64,000 nt of DNA, from NCBI GenBank assembly GCA_022577435.1, contig JAKOON010000012.1, positions 8,735,412 through 8,799,411 of the forward strand, given 5' to 3'. This stretch comes from Embiotoca jacksoni (taxonomy: Eukaryota; Chordata; Actinopteri; Embiotocidae). Position numbers and translations under genes: made by a program. Shown here piece after piece: positions 1-13,230 of the stretch. The notes below the pieces were generated by a model. That model was not told where the DNA came from. It did not search any database and saw only the letters and a program-made list of their open reading frames with translations. Position 1 is the first letter of the stretch. Every line of letters begins with the position of its first letter.

Positions 1-251
1 AAGGAAATTGAAGGAATTGACATCAGAAGCTCACACGCAAAACATCCTGGTATATGTAGGCCCTGCAAGCAGAAAAATTCAGAAAAAAATCTGCTTTCGC
101 CGAGGAAGTTTTTGCTTCAGTTGATTATATTTATCATCATCACTGAGTGAACATCCACAAAAAGAAGTGGTGAATTTTTCTTTTAATCTTGTATCACGAC
201 CAAACCTGTTCTGCACGTAGAGGTGGAAGGAATCAGAAATGGAGTGCTGAC

Positions 252-2050
252 CTGTAGTGCTTGGATAGAAGGAGCAGAATATGTACGGTGAAGGACTTCC
301 ATGCTCTGAAGCAGGTGGTTAAGCTCCAGCAGGTAGGCCTCACACACTGACAATTCTGTACAGAGGAGGAAAAACATTCATTGTTAGAAAAGGAGGCGCA
401 AAGGTCGATGGTTCCACATGCTCATAGAACTAGAGTTACAACATGTATGTTAGTTCAAATAGATTCCTTAGGCTTAAAATGGCCATGCTTACAGGTTTGT
501 ATCTCCTGCCAAGATAAGGATCTCTTCTTTTACATCCTTTTCAAGTAGCAAGACAATGGCAACGCTATACTAACCAAGCCTCAAGACTTCTCTCAGTACC
601 ACAACCAGAACAATGTCTGACTCAGTCTGCCTCCGAAAGAGGAAATACCAGACAATATCCACTTGTACTGTCCAAGACTTGGATGTTTGTAGGGACCACG
701 GATGACCAACAGAACAGTCACACGATTTGACCCAATTCTATAAAAAAAAGCTCATTATACAGCAAGTTGAGTGAAATTTCACAATGCACGACCGAGCTAT
801 TGGATAAATTATAAGTTTCTGCTTTATAAAATCATAACTTCCTACTGAACAGCTAGGCGAAGTCATCATCAGAATCCTAATGAATGTAAACTGAGACCAA
901 CACTGCATTAATAATCAATGGCTTCCTTTCTTCATCAACACCACCCTGCCCGTCTGCTCTAACTTGCAAATAAGACAGCAGGCAGACATAGATATTGGAA
1001 GTAGCAGAAGCATCTGACAAACGATATTATAAAATGTGGTGTAAATTAAAAAACTGGAAAGTTTTGAAGTTCAGCCTCCTGCCTCTCTCTGCCATCAGAA
1101 GGCTTTGAATAGAACATAAAACATCAAGACCATTTAATAATTCTCCTACTTGGAAGCTGCAGAATCCATATGGCCTTATCTTTGTTCATTATTTTTCTGA
1201 GGTTGATTTTTAAATAAAACAGTGATCATGAAGGGGTTTAGTACCAAGCTTAAAATTTCTAAATGTCTAATTTATCCATGAGCACAAGAATGCATCCAAT
1301 AGCTTAAATAAAAGTGCAAATTATCTCATGCAGTTACAAACAAAATGTAAGCAGTGTCTAAGAGCTCGGTGCTCACCAAATTTCAGCCAAATCAGTTCAC
1401 TTTTTGATATTTTGCTCAGAAACAGACAGACAGGTGCTGCTAAGTGGTGAGAAGCTCCACAAATCAGGAGGGACAGCTCTAATATCTCACCTTTGGAGCA
1501 CTTGTCCATGTCGTCAGATGACTGGAGCCAGGCGGCTACCTTTGCCTGACTGCTGGAGCTTAACGGGAAGGTTCCTGCAGAATGCACAGTGGACTGCCTT
1601 CGTATGGGCATGCACTGTAGAAGCAAACAGACTTAAAGGTCAGTCCAATAGCAATATTCTTCCCTCACTGTCAGTAAATTTTAAAGGCGCTCATGATGAA
1701 AAACATTGAGTCTGTACTTTAAACAGACCACATGGTTCCCCACTAACAGTATGCTGTGTAGTGCACAGGTATACCTTTCTAATAGAGGCACCCTCAGTCA
1801 TGCTGGGGGATTTGGGGGAGTGGTAGTGGGGACAGTAGAAGGACTTCTCATTTGGATACATGGCGATCTCATTTTGCCGATAGAGCCGATGGTGACGCAG
1901 CTTCGATACCCATTCATCAAACAGCTCCTGTGATTTAATCTGCAGAGCACATTACGCAGTCAGAAATCAACACAAGGACAAGTAAGGTGGAGGTGGTGTG
2001 CTGGTGGAAACACACATACACGCACACACACACACGCACACACACACGCG

Positions 2051-2141
<91 letters not shown>

Positions 2142-5100
2142 ACAGCGTGAGAGCAGTAATTCTCTCATAAACATACACAACACAAGGTCATTTTAAAGTC
2201 ATTTTAATGTTAGCATCTGTTCCAGGAATTTAAAAAAGGAATAATCTGAGTAATCCATATTTTTACCCCACTTCCTGTGAGCCTGTGGGGAATGCCTTAC
2301 ATTCATTGGCCTTGCGGTTTACCTTCAGGTGATAGATGTTTTCCTCCGCATCAAGATCAATGCACTTGGCTTTCTTCTTAATGGCCATGACAGAGAGACC
2401 CACGTCAATGCAACCATGCAGTTTCCCTTTCTCAATCTGCGGGACAAACGCAACACACAGTATTATGAATATATTGGACTGGACCTGATACAAGAGAAAG
2501 CGGATGCTGCTCAATTTTAAAATGAAATAATCGTCCTTTTGCTGGCTCTGCCAAGCTGAGTTTCTGCATAGCTGATACATAATTATGTGATTGGCAGGTA
2601 AAATTCACAGTGTGATTCCTATCAGCGATAAAGAGATTGAGGGAATTAGGGACCTTTGTGTCTACAGGCACAGATTGATATTCTGGGACAAGATGGTTGG
2701 CAGTTTAAACAGTCAAGAACATTACAAAATGTCTTTTGTAATCTTCTGTAACTGGTGAACCAACATAGTAAACAGCCAGCAGTATTTTGTACTCACATCA
2801 GCACTGCACTTGCCATACTTGAGGACACCCTTGTCCAGGAAAAAGTATCTCTGCAGGGAGAAAGACGGGCAAATTAGATGCAATGGGAATGATATGCAAC
2901 ACCTCCGACAGCAAGTCTGAAGTCACTGTCATAACTCTGTGTTCCTGATGGAGTCAACCTCTTGATTATGTCCTGGATGTTGTTGATGTCTCTGCAGAGA
3001 GATGTTTGTCATACCAGGCTCTTGTCTTGGATCTGTCTGCCTGCATCACTCCTCCTCTCACTCAGCTACAAGCGTTTTCCCAAACTCTATTTGTAAATGC
3101 AATTCTTGAAGCTCTTACTGTGCATCACAAGAATGAGATTGTTGAAAGCACACGTAAAGTTCTGACTGTAAGTCAATACTAAGTGTATACAGCTATAGTA
3201 ACCAAAAGCCCATCAGCTAATGCATCAGAGAGGAGCACAAAGATATCTAGGCATTATCATCCCAGGAAAAGCTTTTAGACAGAGTGTAAACAGGCACTGA
3301 CCCAGGTCACATGTGACTCCTCTCAGAGTGAAATCATCTCCTGCAAAAGCTCATTCAATTAGTTTGAAACACAAAAGAGTCATGTCAGCAGATTCCTAAA
3401 GGGAGCCAGAAAAGTGTAGAGTAAAACCGGGAAATCAAAATGAAGCTCACTTGTCAGGGCTTAAAATATGTCATGAGGTCTCTCTGAGAGATGAGTAAGT
3501 GTGAAGTAACATGGGTCATTTGAGGACACTGCAGGTGTTCTATTATACCTTATGCCAGCCCTTCATGGGCCACTTTCTCCTCTTCAGCATGTAGCCTTCC
3601 TGTTTCTGGGGCTCCAAAACATTGCTGAACCCTCCGCGCAGGCCTTCCACTATTTCCCAGCTGTCCTGTGGGTGCATATGGTTTATGAGGACTCTGGCAT
3701 GAAAGGCAGACGTTCAAACAGTCATGCAGACACATGCGGATCAAAGTTTACGGGAGGTTTATAAACATAAATTGAATAAATCGTTGACACAGCAGGAGTC
3801 AAGATCAGAGTTAAAAGTGTTTTATAATGATTGATGCTGCTCCATCTACTGTCAATCAGTCAGTGGGAGGCTCTGAATGAGGGAGATGAGAGTTTCATTG
3901 CTGAAGTACTTTGATGGTCTGCGACCTGTGTGGGGCTTTACAGACTACTCCTACCTCATGATCCCATTTACAAAATTAGTTTACCTGTCTAATTTCACTC
4001 TTCACATTAATAATTTCCTGACTGAGATTAGAACGGTCAAGTCCAAATCCGCTGCAAATAGACAGATTAAGATGATATTTCATCATGAACTAATCCAGAT
4101 AGCTGTATTATGTACCTCAGCAGTGAGAATTCCAGGAAGTCAGGATAAACAGTATAAACAGAGGGTTTTGTAACATCTTTGTGGACACACACACTATTAC
4201 ATCATGTGCGGTTTATATCACTTTTAGTTTGTATTAGTACTGAAACAATTACATGTTTACTCAGTTAATTAATCAACTGACTTGGTGAATCATTTAAATG
4301 GACACCAATTTCACACAAAAATGTCAGTTTCCTCATCAGAAGCATTACTTCTTAACTTGTATAAAAACTATAATGGGCATTTATCCAGAGAGAATAACCC
4401 CCATGGAGCAGCACTGGACTGTGAGGTAGCTTTGACACACTAGCCACAGTTGGTATTACAGGCCCAAAAGGGCTTTTCCCACAGAGTAATTAGCTAAGAT
4501 GGAGCTGTGAAAGGGTATATACATTTTTAGGGCCCGAGCACCGATGGTGCGAAAGCCCTATTGTTCTTCAAGGAATTATTATTCCGTGTTATTATTATTC
4601 TCCGTAAACAACTGCATTTTTGGAAGCTTTATCATATTCAAAAACTCACAAAAGTTGTTTTTTCATCTCTCCCGGTGAAAAATTTCTTATTTTAGTGGAG
4701 TCATGAGTGGGCGTGGCCAAATGGCTCGTTAGCGCCCCCTAAACAGATTCCCCGGGGGCTACATTTACCTACATGCACGAAATTCGGTAGACATGTGTAT
4801 CACACCGAGATGTACAAAAAAGTTCCAATGCACCATTACGTTAACTCAACAGGAAATCCGCCATTTTGAATTTTGTCGCCATTTTTGGTGATCCACACGT
4901 TGTATTTTAACGAACTCCTAACAGATTTTACTGGACCAACTTCAAATTTAGTCTGTGCATTCTTAACATGTTTGGAATTAAAAGTTATCAAAAGAATTTG
5001 TTTTCGGCGATCGGTGTGCCCGTATCGTGACGGCCAAAAAGTGACCCAAAAGTCATATTATAGCATGTCGTTGAAAAAGTGACCCAAAAGTCATTCTATA

Positions 5101-7640
5101 GCATGTTGCACAAAAGGTGACCCAAAAATGACTTTTGGGTCACCTTTTGCTATAGTATGACTTTTTTATTTTTTTTTCATAATTTGGACGACATACTACA
5201 GTATGATTTATTTTTTTAAAGTAATGACAAAAGGGGGGCTCAAACCCCAAACATTTTAGGCTGAAAGGCAACAATGCTAACCATTGCACCACCAATGTTC
5301 CCAGGAGATGGTCTGCATTGTGACAAATCTTTGGCTCACTGCAACCTATAACTCAACCATCCACAAATATTCATTCAAACGCGACCAAAATTGCCGCAGA
5401 CATTCTTTGGATAGTAGATTTCGGACGACATAGTATGACCTTTTTTTTCACATTTCGGACGACATCCTATAGTATGACACAGTGGTACGGTGGTTAGAGC
5501 AGTTGCCTCAGTGAGAAGTAACTGGGTTCGATCCCCACTTGAGGCATGCATGTCAGTTCAGAGAAAGGTCATAATCCAAAAAGTGATAAAGAAAACAGCA
5601 TATGGTCAAAAACTGAACCGAAAGTCATTTTGTATAGTATAGCCAGGGCAATGCGGGTAAGTTTAATGTTTCGCCGTGACACAGGAAGTTGATGTTTAAG
5701 GTCAAACGATGCTCCAAACCTCACGAAACTTTGCACATGCGTCAGGCACCAACTTTCATGAGTTTTTGAAGATGTTAGAGCCGCCAAAAAAAGCCTTTTT
5801 TTTAAAAAAAGAAGAATAAGGAACGAGATCGAGAAAACAATTACAACTGCAAGTGGGAAAACCCTCGCGTGCTGCACGTCGGGGAGCCGGCGGCCCTGAT
5901 CCACTGGATCCCCGACGTGCAGCGTACGAGGGCCCACATATCACTGTTTGCAGTTTGAATAAAATTTTGTTTTGTACTGTTGAATAGACATTAATAATCA
6001 AATAGGAGCCATCACTTTGGGCTCTTGAAGATAATAATGGGCATTTTATACTAATTACTGTGGCTTTGTAATTAATAAATCAAAAAATATTTGACAGACA
6101 AATGCAAATAATCATTAAGTTCAACCTTTGTGAAACTTCAGTGGGACAAAAACTAAAACACAAATGAAGTTCACGTCACAGCCGTCCACAGGGACTTTGG
6201 GCTCTCGGCAGAGGTTTGAGGCGACTATCAGTGTGTCCCTGACTGTTCCAGCAACAGTTCTGGTTTAAACAAACTCAGTCAGACAGAGCGGCCGAATGCT
6301 GGACGTGAGGCCATCTAAAATAAACCCTCATATCTGAAGGGGGATGGACAAGGGCGTGACTTGTGGACTGCTCTCTCTACTCTCCGTGAGTGCTCATCAT
6401 AGCTCCCTGTGACACAGTCATACAATGAGTCACTGTCACACAGTGCCGGGCCTCTTTTCTTCAAGGTCAACAGAGTCTTTCAGAAAGAAAGCAATGACGC
6501 TGAATATTTTCAAACTGGTCCGACATCCTGGACATCGTACTGGACCCTTAAGATGGTTGTCTGTGGAGACTGAGCCTTGTCCTTCAAAAACAAGTGTGTT
6601 ATGATCCATGTTCAAAACGTTTAATAAATTAAATATTCAAGGATGGTTTGACATTTAGGGATATTTAAGGATTTGCATTCTTGCCAAGAGTTAGATGAGA
6701 AGATCAATACCACTGTTATGTAATTTCATCAAATCCACTAAAATTCACAAATTTACTCTCTGCCAAATATCAAACTCACTGTGTAGGCCAGTAAGCATCA
6801 ACAAAACAAAACATTAGTGACTATTTAAGTTCATTAGAGTGAACAATGACATGACATTCAAGCTGGATTATAAACTAAACATTTGACTTCATTTATTTGG
6901 AGATTCAAAACTAAGATCTGAGTATTATGATATTTGAAACAGATATTTATCACAAAAGGATATTACAGAATATTTGTTTGTTTGTTCAGAGGTCCTTTGC
7001 TAATGAGAATGCTTTTTCAGTATCTGTATTTGTTATTTCTCCTAAGTGAAGTCTGTTTGTCCTGTGGGCAGTACTAGAGAGAAACTCTATTACTCTGTTA
7101 CTATAGGAAACGCTGTTGCGAGTAATGAAAAATTAATGAGTCTGCAGCCTGAAGATAAAAGCTCAAGGCAAATGCAAAAACAGTTTGTCCATACTCTTCT
7201 CCATGATTTGTGTGGGAGAATTTGCTTTGACCTGTTGCAAAATTGCGTTTTAGTGATTCAGAGTGCTCTAAAATCTTCCACATTTGGAGAAAATGATGTG
7301 AGGATGAGAAATAGAAAATGTCTCTTTCAAGTTGGTGGCTTTTAGTGCCTAATGCAAATAGCGGTTGGATGTATTAAACATTTGTGTTGTTAACACCTAA
7401 AGTTCCTCCTGACAAATCTCTGCCAGGACTGGCAGTAGCTATACAGAAACAGCATAATGACCACAAAAAAAAATACTCCAACCCTTTTCCCTTCCATGTA
7501 CGACACACTAGGGTAGTGAGCTGTCAGTGTATCGTGAGTGTTACCTGTCGGCTGTCGTGCTTGGACGAGGAGCTGCTGTTGCTTCGTGACAGGGAGGAGA
7601 TCTTCTGTGACATGGCGGAGCTGCGCTCCTCTGAGCTCAT
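252..7640 (-). CDS. osbpl3: Oxysterol-binding protein-related protein 3 (ORP3-like), N-terminal part with PH domain; 3' part outside window
   Basis: Six coding exons on the minus strand, in transcript order: 7640-7545, 3665-3549, 2850-2797, 2436-2323, 1939-1775, 1614-1491, 346-252 (the last two share a split codon; seven segments counting the start exon). All have GT/AG borders and join in frame to 255 codons. Residues 1-32 form a Ser-rich start (MSSEERSS...KHDSRQ). Residues about 53-150 are the PH domain (QEGYMLKRRKWPMKGWHKR, IDVGLSVMAIKKKAK, FDEWVSKLRHHRLYRQNEIA). Residues about 210-255 hold the ORP3/6/7 segment KVAAWLQSSDDMDKCSK and LLQSMEVLHRTYSAPSI. ORP3 family proteins bind phosphoinositides through the PH domain, contact VAP at the ER through an FFAT motif and transfer lipids at ER-plasma membrane contacts. 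The FFAT motif and the lipid-binding domain lie beyond the left edge. ORP3 is preferred over ORP6 because SRQ joins DSWE directly, without the ORP6-specific exon between them, and because of FDEWV and YSAP. The start codon exon probably begins at 7665 with a short 5' leader. Confidence 0.93.
2011..2138. repeat. (CA)n microsatellite
   Basis: About 128 bp of CA repeat with a few G interruptions at the left end, in an osbpl3 intron. It creates spurious CV/HT open frames. Confidence 0.98.
5225..5300 (-). repeat. tRNA-like SINE fragment
   Basis: Read on the minus strand it has an A-box-like TGGTTAGCATTG and a B-box-like GGGTTTGAGCCCC. It does not form a complete tRNA gene. Confidence 0.5.
5478..5548 (+). 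repeat. tRNA-like SINE fragment
   Basis: Contains A-box-like TGGTTAGAGCAG and B-box GGTTCGATCCCC with the usual spacing. The acceptor stem is poor, so this is a tRNA-derived repeat, not a functional tRNA. Confidence 0.5.
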
Positions 7641-10600
7641 CTCGCTGCAGACCGGCCGGCGCAGGCTACAGATGGAGGACAAGGGACATTCCTCCACTAA
7701 GAGTATAATGGGGGGAGAGAAAGATGGTTTCAATAGGCAAGTTCTCTAAAAGCCTTTTCGCACTTACAGAAAAATACATTAGCTTATTTGGAGTGATCAG
7801 TTTTTCCACCGTTATGAAGCAGAAAAATGGGATGTAATGACAAAGTCTGCACAATGTTCTCAACATCAGCAAACTAAATTGGCAAGCAGGACTGGAGGAT
7901 ACAAATTGGGTTGCTATTAAAGAGACCACAGGTTTAAATAATTCATATCTTACCCTTTCAGTCAGTGATGGAATGTCAGCATTTAATGATCTTATAAATC
8001 TAAAGCAGCCTCTTGAAGTATAGGTGTGTTGGAAGACGTATTATATATCTATGAGGGTAGATACACTGAAGAAGCACAATTAAATTGTTTTATAGTATCT
8101 TAATTAACTGATTAATTGATTGCTAAAACAGATTAATCAATGAAGTCATTCATAAAGCTGAAATGCACAACAATTTTGACTTTTTCCATTTTCAAGTATT
8201 TGATCAATTAAAAAAATTGTTAGCAAATTGACTTCAAACTATATTTCCCTCTAAAATCTATAAAGTAGTACAATATCGGAAATACCCAAATAAAGAACAA
8301 GCTCATAAAAGATGTACTGAGTATTGGCTGTGACTCTACAGACAACCCAGTGATGGGGGAATTAAAAGGTACATGTCACATGTCACATATGCAGTGAGAT
8401 CATCAGTGAAATGTAACAGTGTGAAAATTATTTCTTTATAAAGTGACAACCTTCAGTCACCTGCCACACAACACACAATTTAATTAACATTAAGTGCCTG
8501 TTTGACCACATGAGCACATGAAACCACATTTTGCTAATGGAATGTGAGGGGCAATTTGTCACAGTGTTGACGAATGATCAACAACCAGGAACAGTGTGTA
8601 AATCTCATTGTCCACACAGGAACAAGCAGCAGGTCATTCATTTAGCTTTAGTGAGGGTGCGCAGCAGTACTGACTTTGTGGACCGTTAGGCCAGAGTTCA
8701 TCGCTGTATCAAGTGACTGTCTGTGAGATTCTGTCAAAGACACAAGACGGATCATTTTAATATGACAGCTGGTTTCAAGGTGACATCTGCAAATTGCTTA
8801 TTTTATCCAAAAAACATCTCACAACCCAAAGATATTTAATATATAATATATAATGACAAAGAAGAGAAGCAAATCCTTACATTACCCTATGGACATAGTA
8901 CGATCAATATTGTTAATTAATTCACTGTCAACTGACCAACCAATTAATCAGCTTATTGATTTAGCACTAGATTAGTACAATCAAGTCATGTGTCCCAGCA
9001 CCCAGCACGTTTCACTGTCCAACTTTTTATGCAGGGAAAAACAAAGTGTCATTAGCCAATATGTACCGAAACCTTATTTTTTACGCATTTTTTTTACTGG
9101 ATGGCGAAAGCATGACCTTCGCTACTCTGCCTTTGATTGGCTTACCCTGATATTTTTACTTTATCTTTAAGCAATAATGCTGCCACACGCACGTGTGGTC
9201 CAAATTGGGTAGCAACACCAAGTGGCTACCGAAGTGGAGCGAGAAAGTTACAAAACCTGTGTTTGGCTTGGGTGTGCATTACTCAAACGAGTCAGCAAAT
9301 CAGAAGATAGAGTCATTGATATCCATGGGCCTTAGAGACACAGACACCGAACAGCTAAAGAGAGTATGTACTGTATGTAAAACTAAATTGATTTGGTTGT
9401 TGGTGCTTAAAGAATCAATGATATCTTCTTATGGATATCAGGACTGCAATTAAAACACCAGAAAAGTTTAAAATATGGGACCTTTTAACAACATTTGACA
9501 TTACAGCTGAGCAACTTTGCTGATGATGACCATAACATGTGATTGAAACCTCTTAAATATCTAGTAAGTGGACCCTTTACTATTTTTGTCGAACCATTTC
9601 CTTACTACCAGTGAAAACTAATGGCAAACATTGCCTCTTGGACTGAATAAGACACACTACGTGTTTAGTAGGAAGCAGCAGCAAGGTTAATCACATTACC
9701 TGCTCTGCATCCACTAGTTTTGTGCTGTGTAATGGCCACAGCCTCTCGTGTTGGACAGACAAAAGCGTGGACATCTGAAACCTTCGTGCTTTTGGCCGAG
9801 CCTACACCAGCTCTCTGTCTGCGGATCACAGGCTGTGGTTTACATCGACACAGAAAGGCGCCCAAAATGCAGCTACAACAAAGGATCAAAGTGGATGGAC
9901 ACACAAAGAGATGCCCCCAGCAGCAGGAGAGCATGTCTTGTGCATTTTGCAGCTCAATAATTGCTGAATGCTATTAACTATCCCCAGAACAGAAACAGAC
10001 TAAGCTACAGACAGCCGTGATTTATGAGACACTAAATGTAATCTATCTGTCTATCCAAAGCTCTCTCACCATCTCCTATGATTTATTCATCCACTTTCCA
10101 CTGATCACACCAGCTATATGTGCAGGTCTGTAACACTGTCGCCCTTCAGGGCACCCTTTCATCTTATACAACACCACTTCTTGGGCTTTCATCGGGTTGA
10201 CAGCAGTATTAGATGTCAGAGCTCCAGTAATTATCCTTTCACACTGAAGAACACATGAAGAAGAAATACACTATGTGATTTCACCCAAACTTTATTCGTT
10301 TGCACAGTAGCCGTGTGAAGGGTTAAGGGCACAGTCAGTGTGGATTCTTACTTCACTTGACAGTTGTTGGTGTCATTTACAAGCACACAAATTATCCCCC
10401 AAAAATTGAGGAAAAAGCATGAAAACAATTTAAATCTAAATGGTTGTGGTTCATGCTCCATTTCAGAACAGTCACCGTGACCACAGCTTGGTAAAGGGGA
10501 ATGCTGAATATGTTTGTCTCGTGTGTTAGGGCCAAAGAAACAGGGGATCACATGAACACTGACCACCACAGAGGACAAAAGATAAACACAGGGCACAGGG

Positions 10601-11999
10601 AAAGTTCTACTGTCATCAAGACAGCCTTTCTTTTACATATGAATGCATGAGCACAAAAAGAACATGTGCGGTGCATACACATGACTACAAATAGGTGCAA
10701 ACAGATGCATGGTTCTGAAAGTGGGAGGTGTAATTTAATGCAAATATTTATTGTCTTGTCAAGGGCCTGGAGAAGAAAAAATCTAAAAAAGCTATAGAAA
10801 AATAAGAGCTGTCTTTTGCAGAAAAAGAACTGCTGACCTGTGCATCTGAATCGATGATTACTGTGATTCATGCATCCCACCAAATCAAATATCTACCAAG
10901 CAGCCTGAACAAAATCTGAAAATATATCACGGCAAAATCTCTCAACATTGATGAGCTGAAAAATATCTAAAAAAAAAAAAAATCTAATTCATATTCATAT
11001 ATTAAGCAAGTAGATATCGCAAGTTTTAACAGGAAACAATTCAAATTTCTTTTTTTTTTTAAATATCCCGTTTATTCTCTGGTATTACTTGTAATATGTC
11101 TTATTTCATCTATACTGCTGGATGCATGTACATCATCACCAGCAATTTTCAGGCTGCATTTTAAACTATATAAGAACAAATTCTGGGCAGAGGTTCTTTT
11201 TAAAGTGTCTCACATACAAAAGGCTAAACAGTTTGTGCGAAGAGGTGACTGACATCTCTTGAATATTCCAGTAAAGTGTGGGTGGCTGGTAGCCACAATT
11301 GCTCTATAATGAGAAACCAGCATGACATTTGGATGAGACAGATGTAGGAGCTTCGAACTTATACTGGCATTTTCATCTCACTGAAAACAACCAGAAAACC
11401 CCCCATCCTATTCACCCAGCCTCACACAAGCGAAAGTCATGTTTCAAATATATTTTAGGGGTGTTTTTGTCCTTTTAGGTGGTAAGCAGTACAGATCAGG
11501 GACAAAATGAGGGGGGAGAGAGGTGATGGGATGACATAACCTTGGCTGTAACCAACAATTCATTTAATTATTTATTCATCTGAATAACTATCTGGTGTAA
11601 AAATAAGTGAAACATTTCTTCAAATTGCTTGTTTTGTCTTGCTAACATTCTCAGTCACAAAAGCTAAAGTGAAGAAGTGACTCACAACTGAGCAGCTGAA
11701 ACTAAAATATATTTGGCATTATTGCTTGAAAAATTACTTGAACAATGATACGTAGTCTTTGCTAATTAATTTTCCATCAACCAACTAATCATTGTGCTAT
11801 ACTACAAGGAGAAACCACCAAAATCACCAATCAGTTTGGTCCCAATACACTCACAATCACAAAGACTAAAACATATGATGAATGAAGAAAAACAATAAGC
11901 ACAGGAGAAAAACAACCACTTTAAAACAAAATGTCAACATACAACAGTGGATGAAATTATAATATTAAAACACCACAATATAACATCAGTGTTAAAGAA

Positions 12000-13230
12000 A
12001 CAACATGCAATAGTGGCAGACAGAGGGGTACTCAGTGCATCATAGGAGGTCCCCCAGCAATATAGTCCTGTAGGGATGGTTTAGGGATACCTGAGCCAGC
12101 CCTAACTTTAGGCTTTGTGAAATAGAAAAGTTTTAAGCCTAATCTTGAAAGGTAGAGAGGGTGTCTGCCTCCTGATCCCAAACTGGGAGCAGGAAGAAGG
12201 GCCTGAAAGTTAAAGGCTCTGCCTCCCATTTTACTGTGGAAACTCTAGGAGAGTAAACCTGCACGCTGAGAGCACAGTAATAGTAGCCTATTGGGCTAAT
12301 ATGGAACTATGAGGTTTTTAGGATATGATGGACCTTGGTCATTTATGGCTTTTTATGTAAGGATAAGGATTAGTTTTAATTTCATAAGGAGCCGATGAAA
12401 AGAAACTAATCCAAGAGAAATATGATCTTTCTTGCCAACTTTCGTCACTACTCTTTCTGCAGTACTTTGGATCAACTGGAGGCTTTTAAGAGAATTATTG
12501 GTCCATCCTGATCATAAGGATTTACAATAGGCCTGCCTAGAAGTAACAAATGCATAATTGTTCAGCATCACGCTGAGACAGGAGCTGTGTTGCAAATGGC
12601 ATGCAGTGACATGCAGTGCACTATAAGTACCCGGGTGGTGTACTCGGTCCAAATGGTCTAAAACTTGAGTGGGAATTGCTGGACACTTTCCACACTAGAC
12701 AGTTGCCATCTCGTCTACATAGTGGAAAAGTATCGACCCCCGACAAACTATTTTCAAACTGCAGCAGCAGAGGAAGCTGCAGCTTTAAATATAGCTGGGT
12801 GTCATCTGCATAGCAATAAAAAAAAATTAGGTTGTGCTTCCAAATACTATTGCCTAATGTAGGCATGTATAACGAGAAGAAAATTGGACCATATACATAA
12901 CCCTGTGGAACTCCAGAGTCATCACTGATGTGAACAAATTAAACATATAACAAATATGATTAGAACTAACCTAATGCACTTTCTTTAGTCCCAATCACAT
13001 GTTGCAGTCTCTGCAATAAAATGTTGTGATCACTGGTTTCAAATGAAGCACTAAGATCTAGCAGGACAAGTAGGGAGACGAGTCCGTTGTCTGAGGCAAT
13101 AAAATCATTGCTGACTTTCACAAGTGGTGTTATTGTACTCTAAATCCTCACTGAACAACCAATTCCTGTGCAGATGGTCACATAATTGATTTGCAGAATT
13201 TTTCTCAATAATTTTAGAAATATAGGAGAA
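12000..13230 (-). mobile_element. Degenerate LINE (L2/Rex1-type) reverse transcriptase remnant
   Basis: Read on the minus strand, a broken coding sequence includes the reverse-transcriptase core FYCYADDTQLYLKL (about 12780-12810). Upstream sequence (13.0-13.2 kb) resembles the teleost LINE block for 'LLDLSAAFDT'. Downstream sequence to about 12.0 kb matches the usual end of that element. Stops and shifts show that it is dead. Confidence 0.75.

Larger units (their letters stand above)
4530..5937. mobile_element. Composite teleost repeat with GGGCCC-type ends
   Basis: Begins AGGGCCCGAGCACCGATGG and ends GAGGGCCC, the ends of a very common teleost nonautonomous repeat. Its body includes TTTGCACATGCGTCAGGC. 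Within it lie a 38-39 bp tandem unit (AAAAAGTGACCCAAAAGTCA..., 5034-5130), a palindrome at 5112-5148, two tRNA-like segments and a large imperfect palindrome near the right end. It sits in osbpl3 intron 1 (between 3665 and 7545). The exact superfamily is not certain. Confidence 0.65.

Noticed and set aside
1935..2196. Overlapping open frames rich in Cys-Val or His-Thr
   Set aside because: They are translations of the CA microsatellite in all frames.
5478..5548. Functional tRNA gene
   Set aside because: A and B boxes are present but no proper acceptor stem or cloverleaf; it lies within a repeat.
252..7640. Assignment of the minus-strand gene to OSBPL6, which is next to PDE11A in human
   Set aside because: SRQ joins DSWE without the ORP6-specific exon, and FDEWVSKLRHHR, QNEIAM and LHRTYSAP fit ORP3 better; spmip4 and cbx3 linkage also points to the OSBPL3 region.
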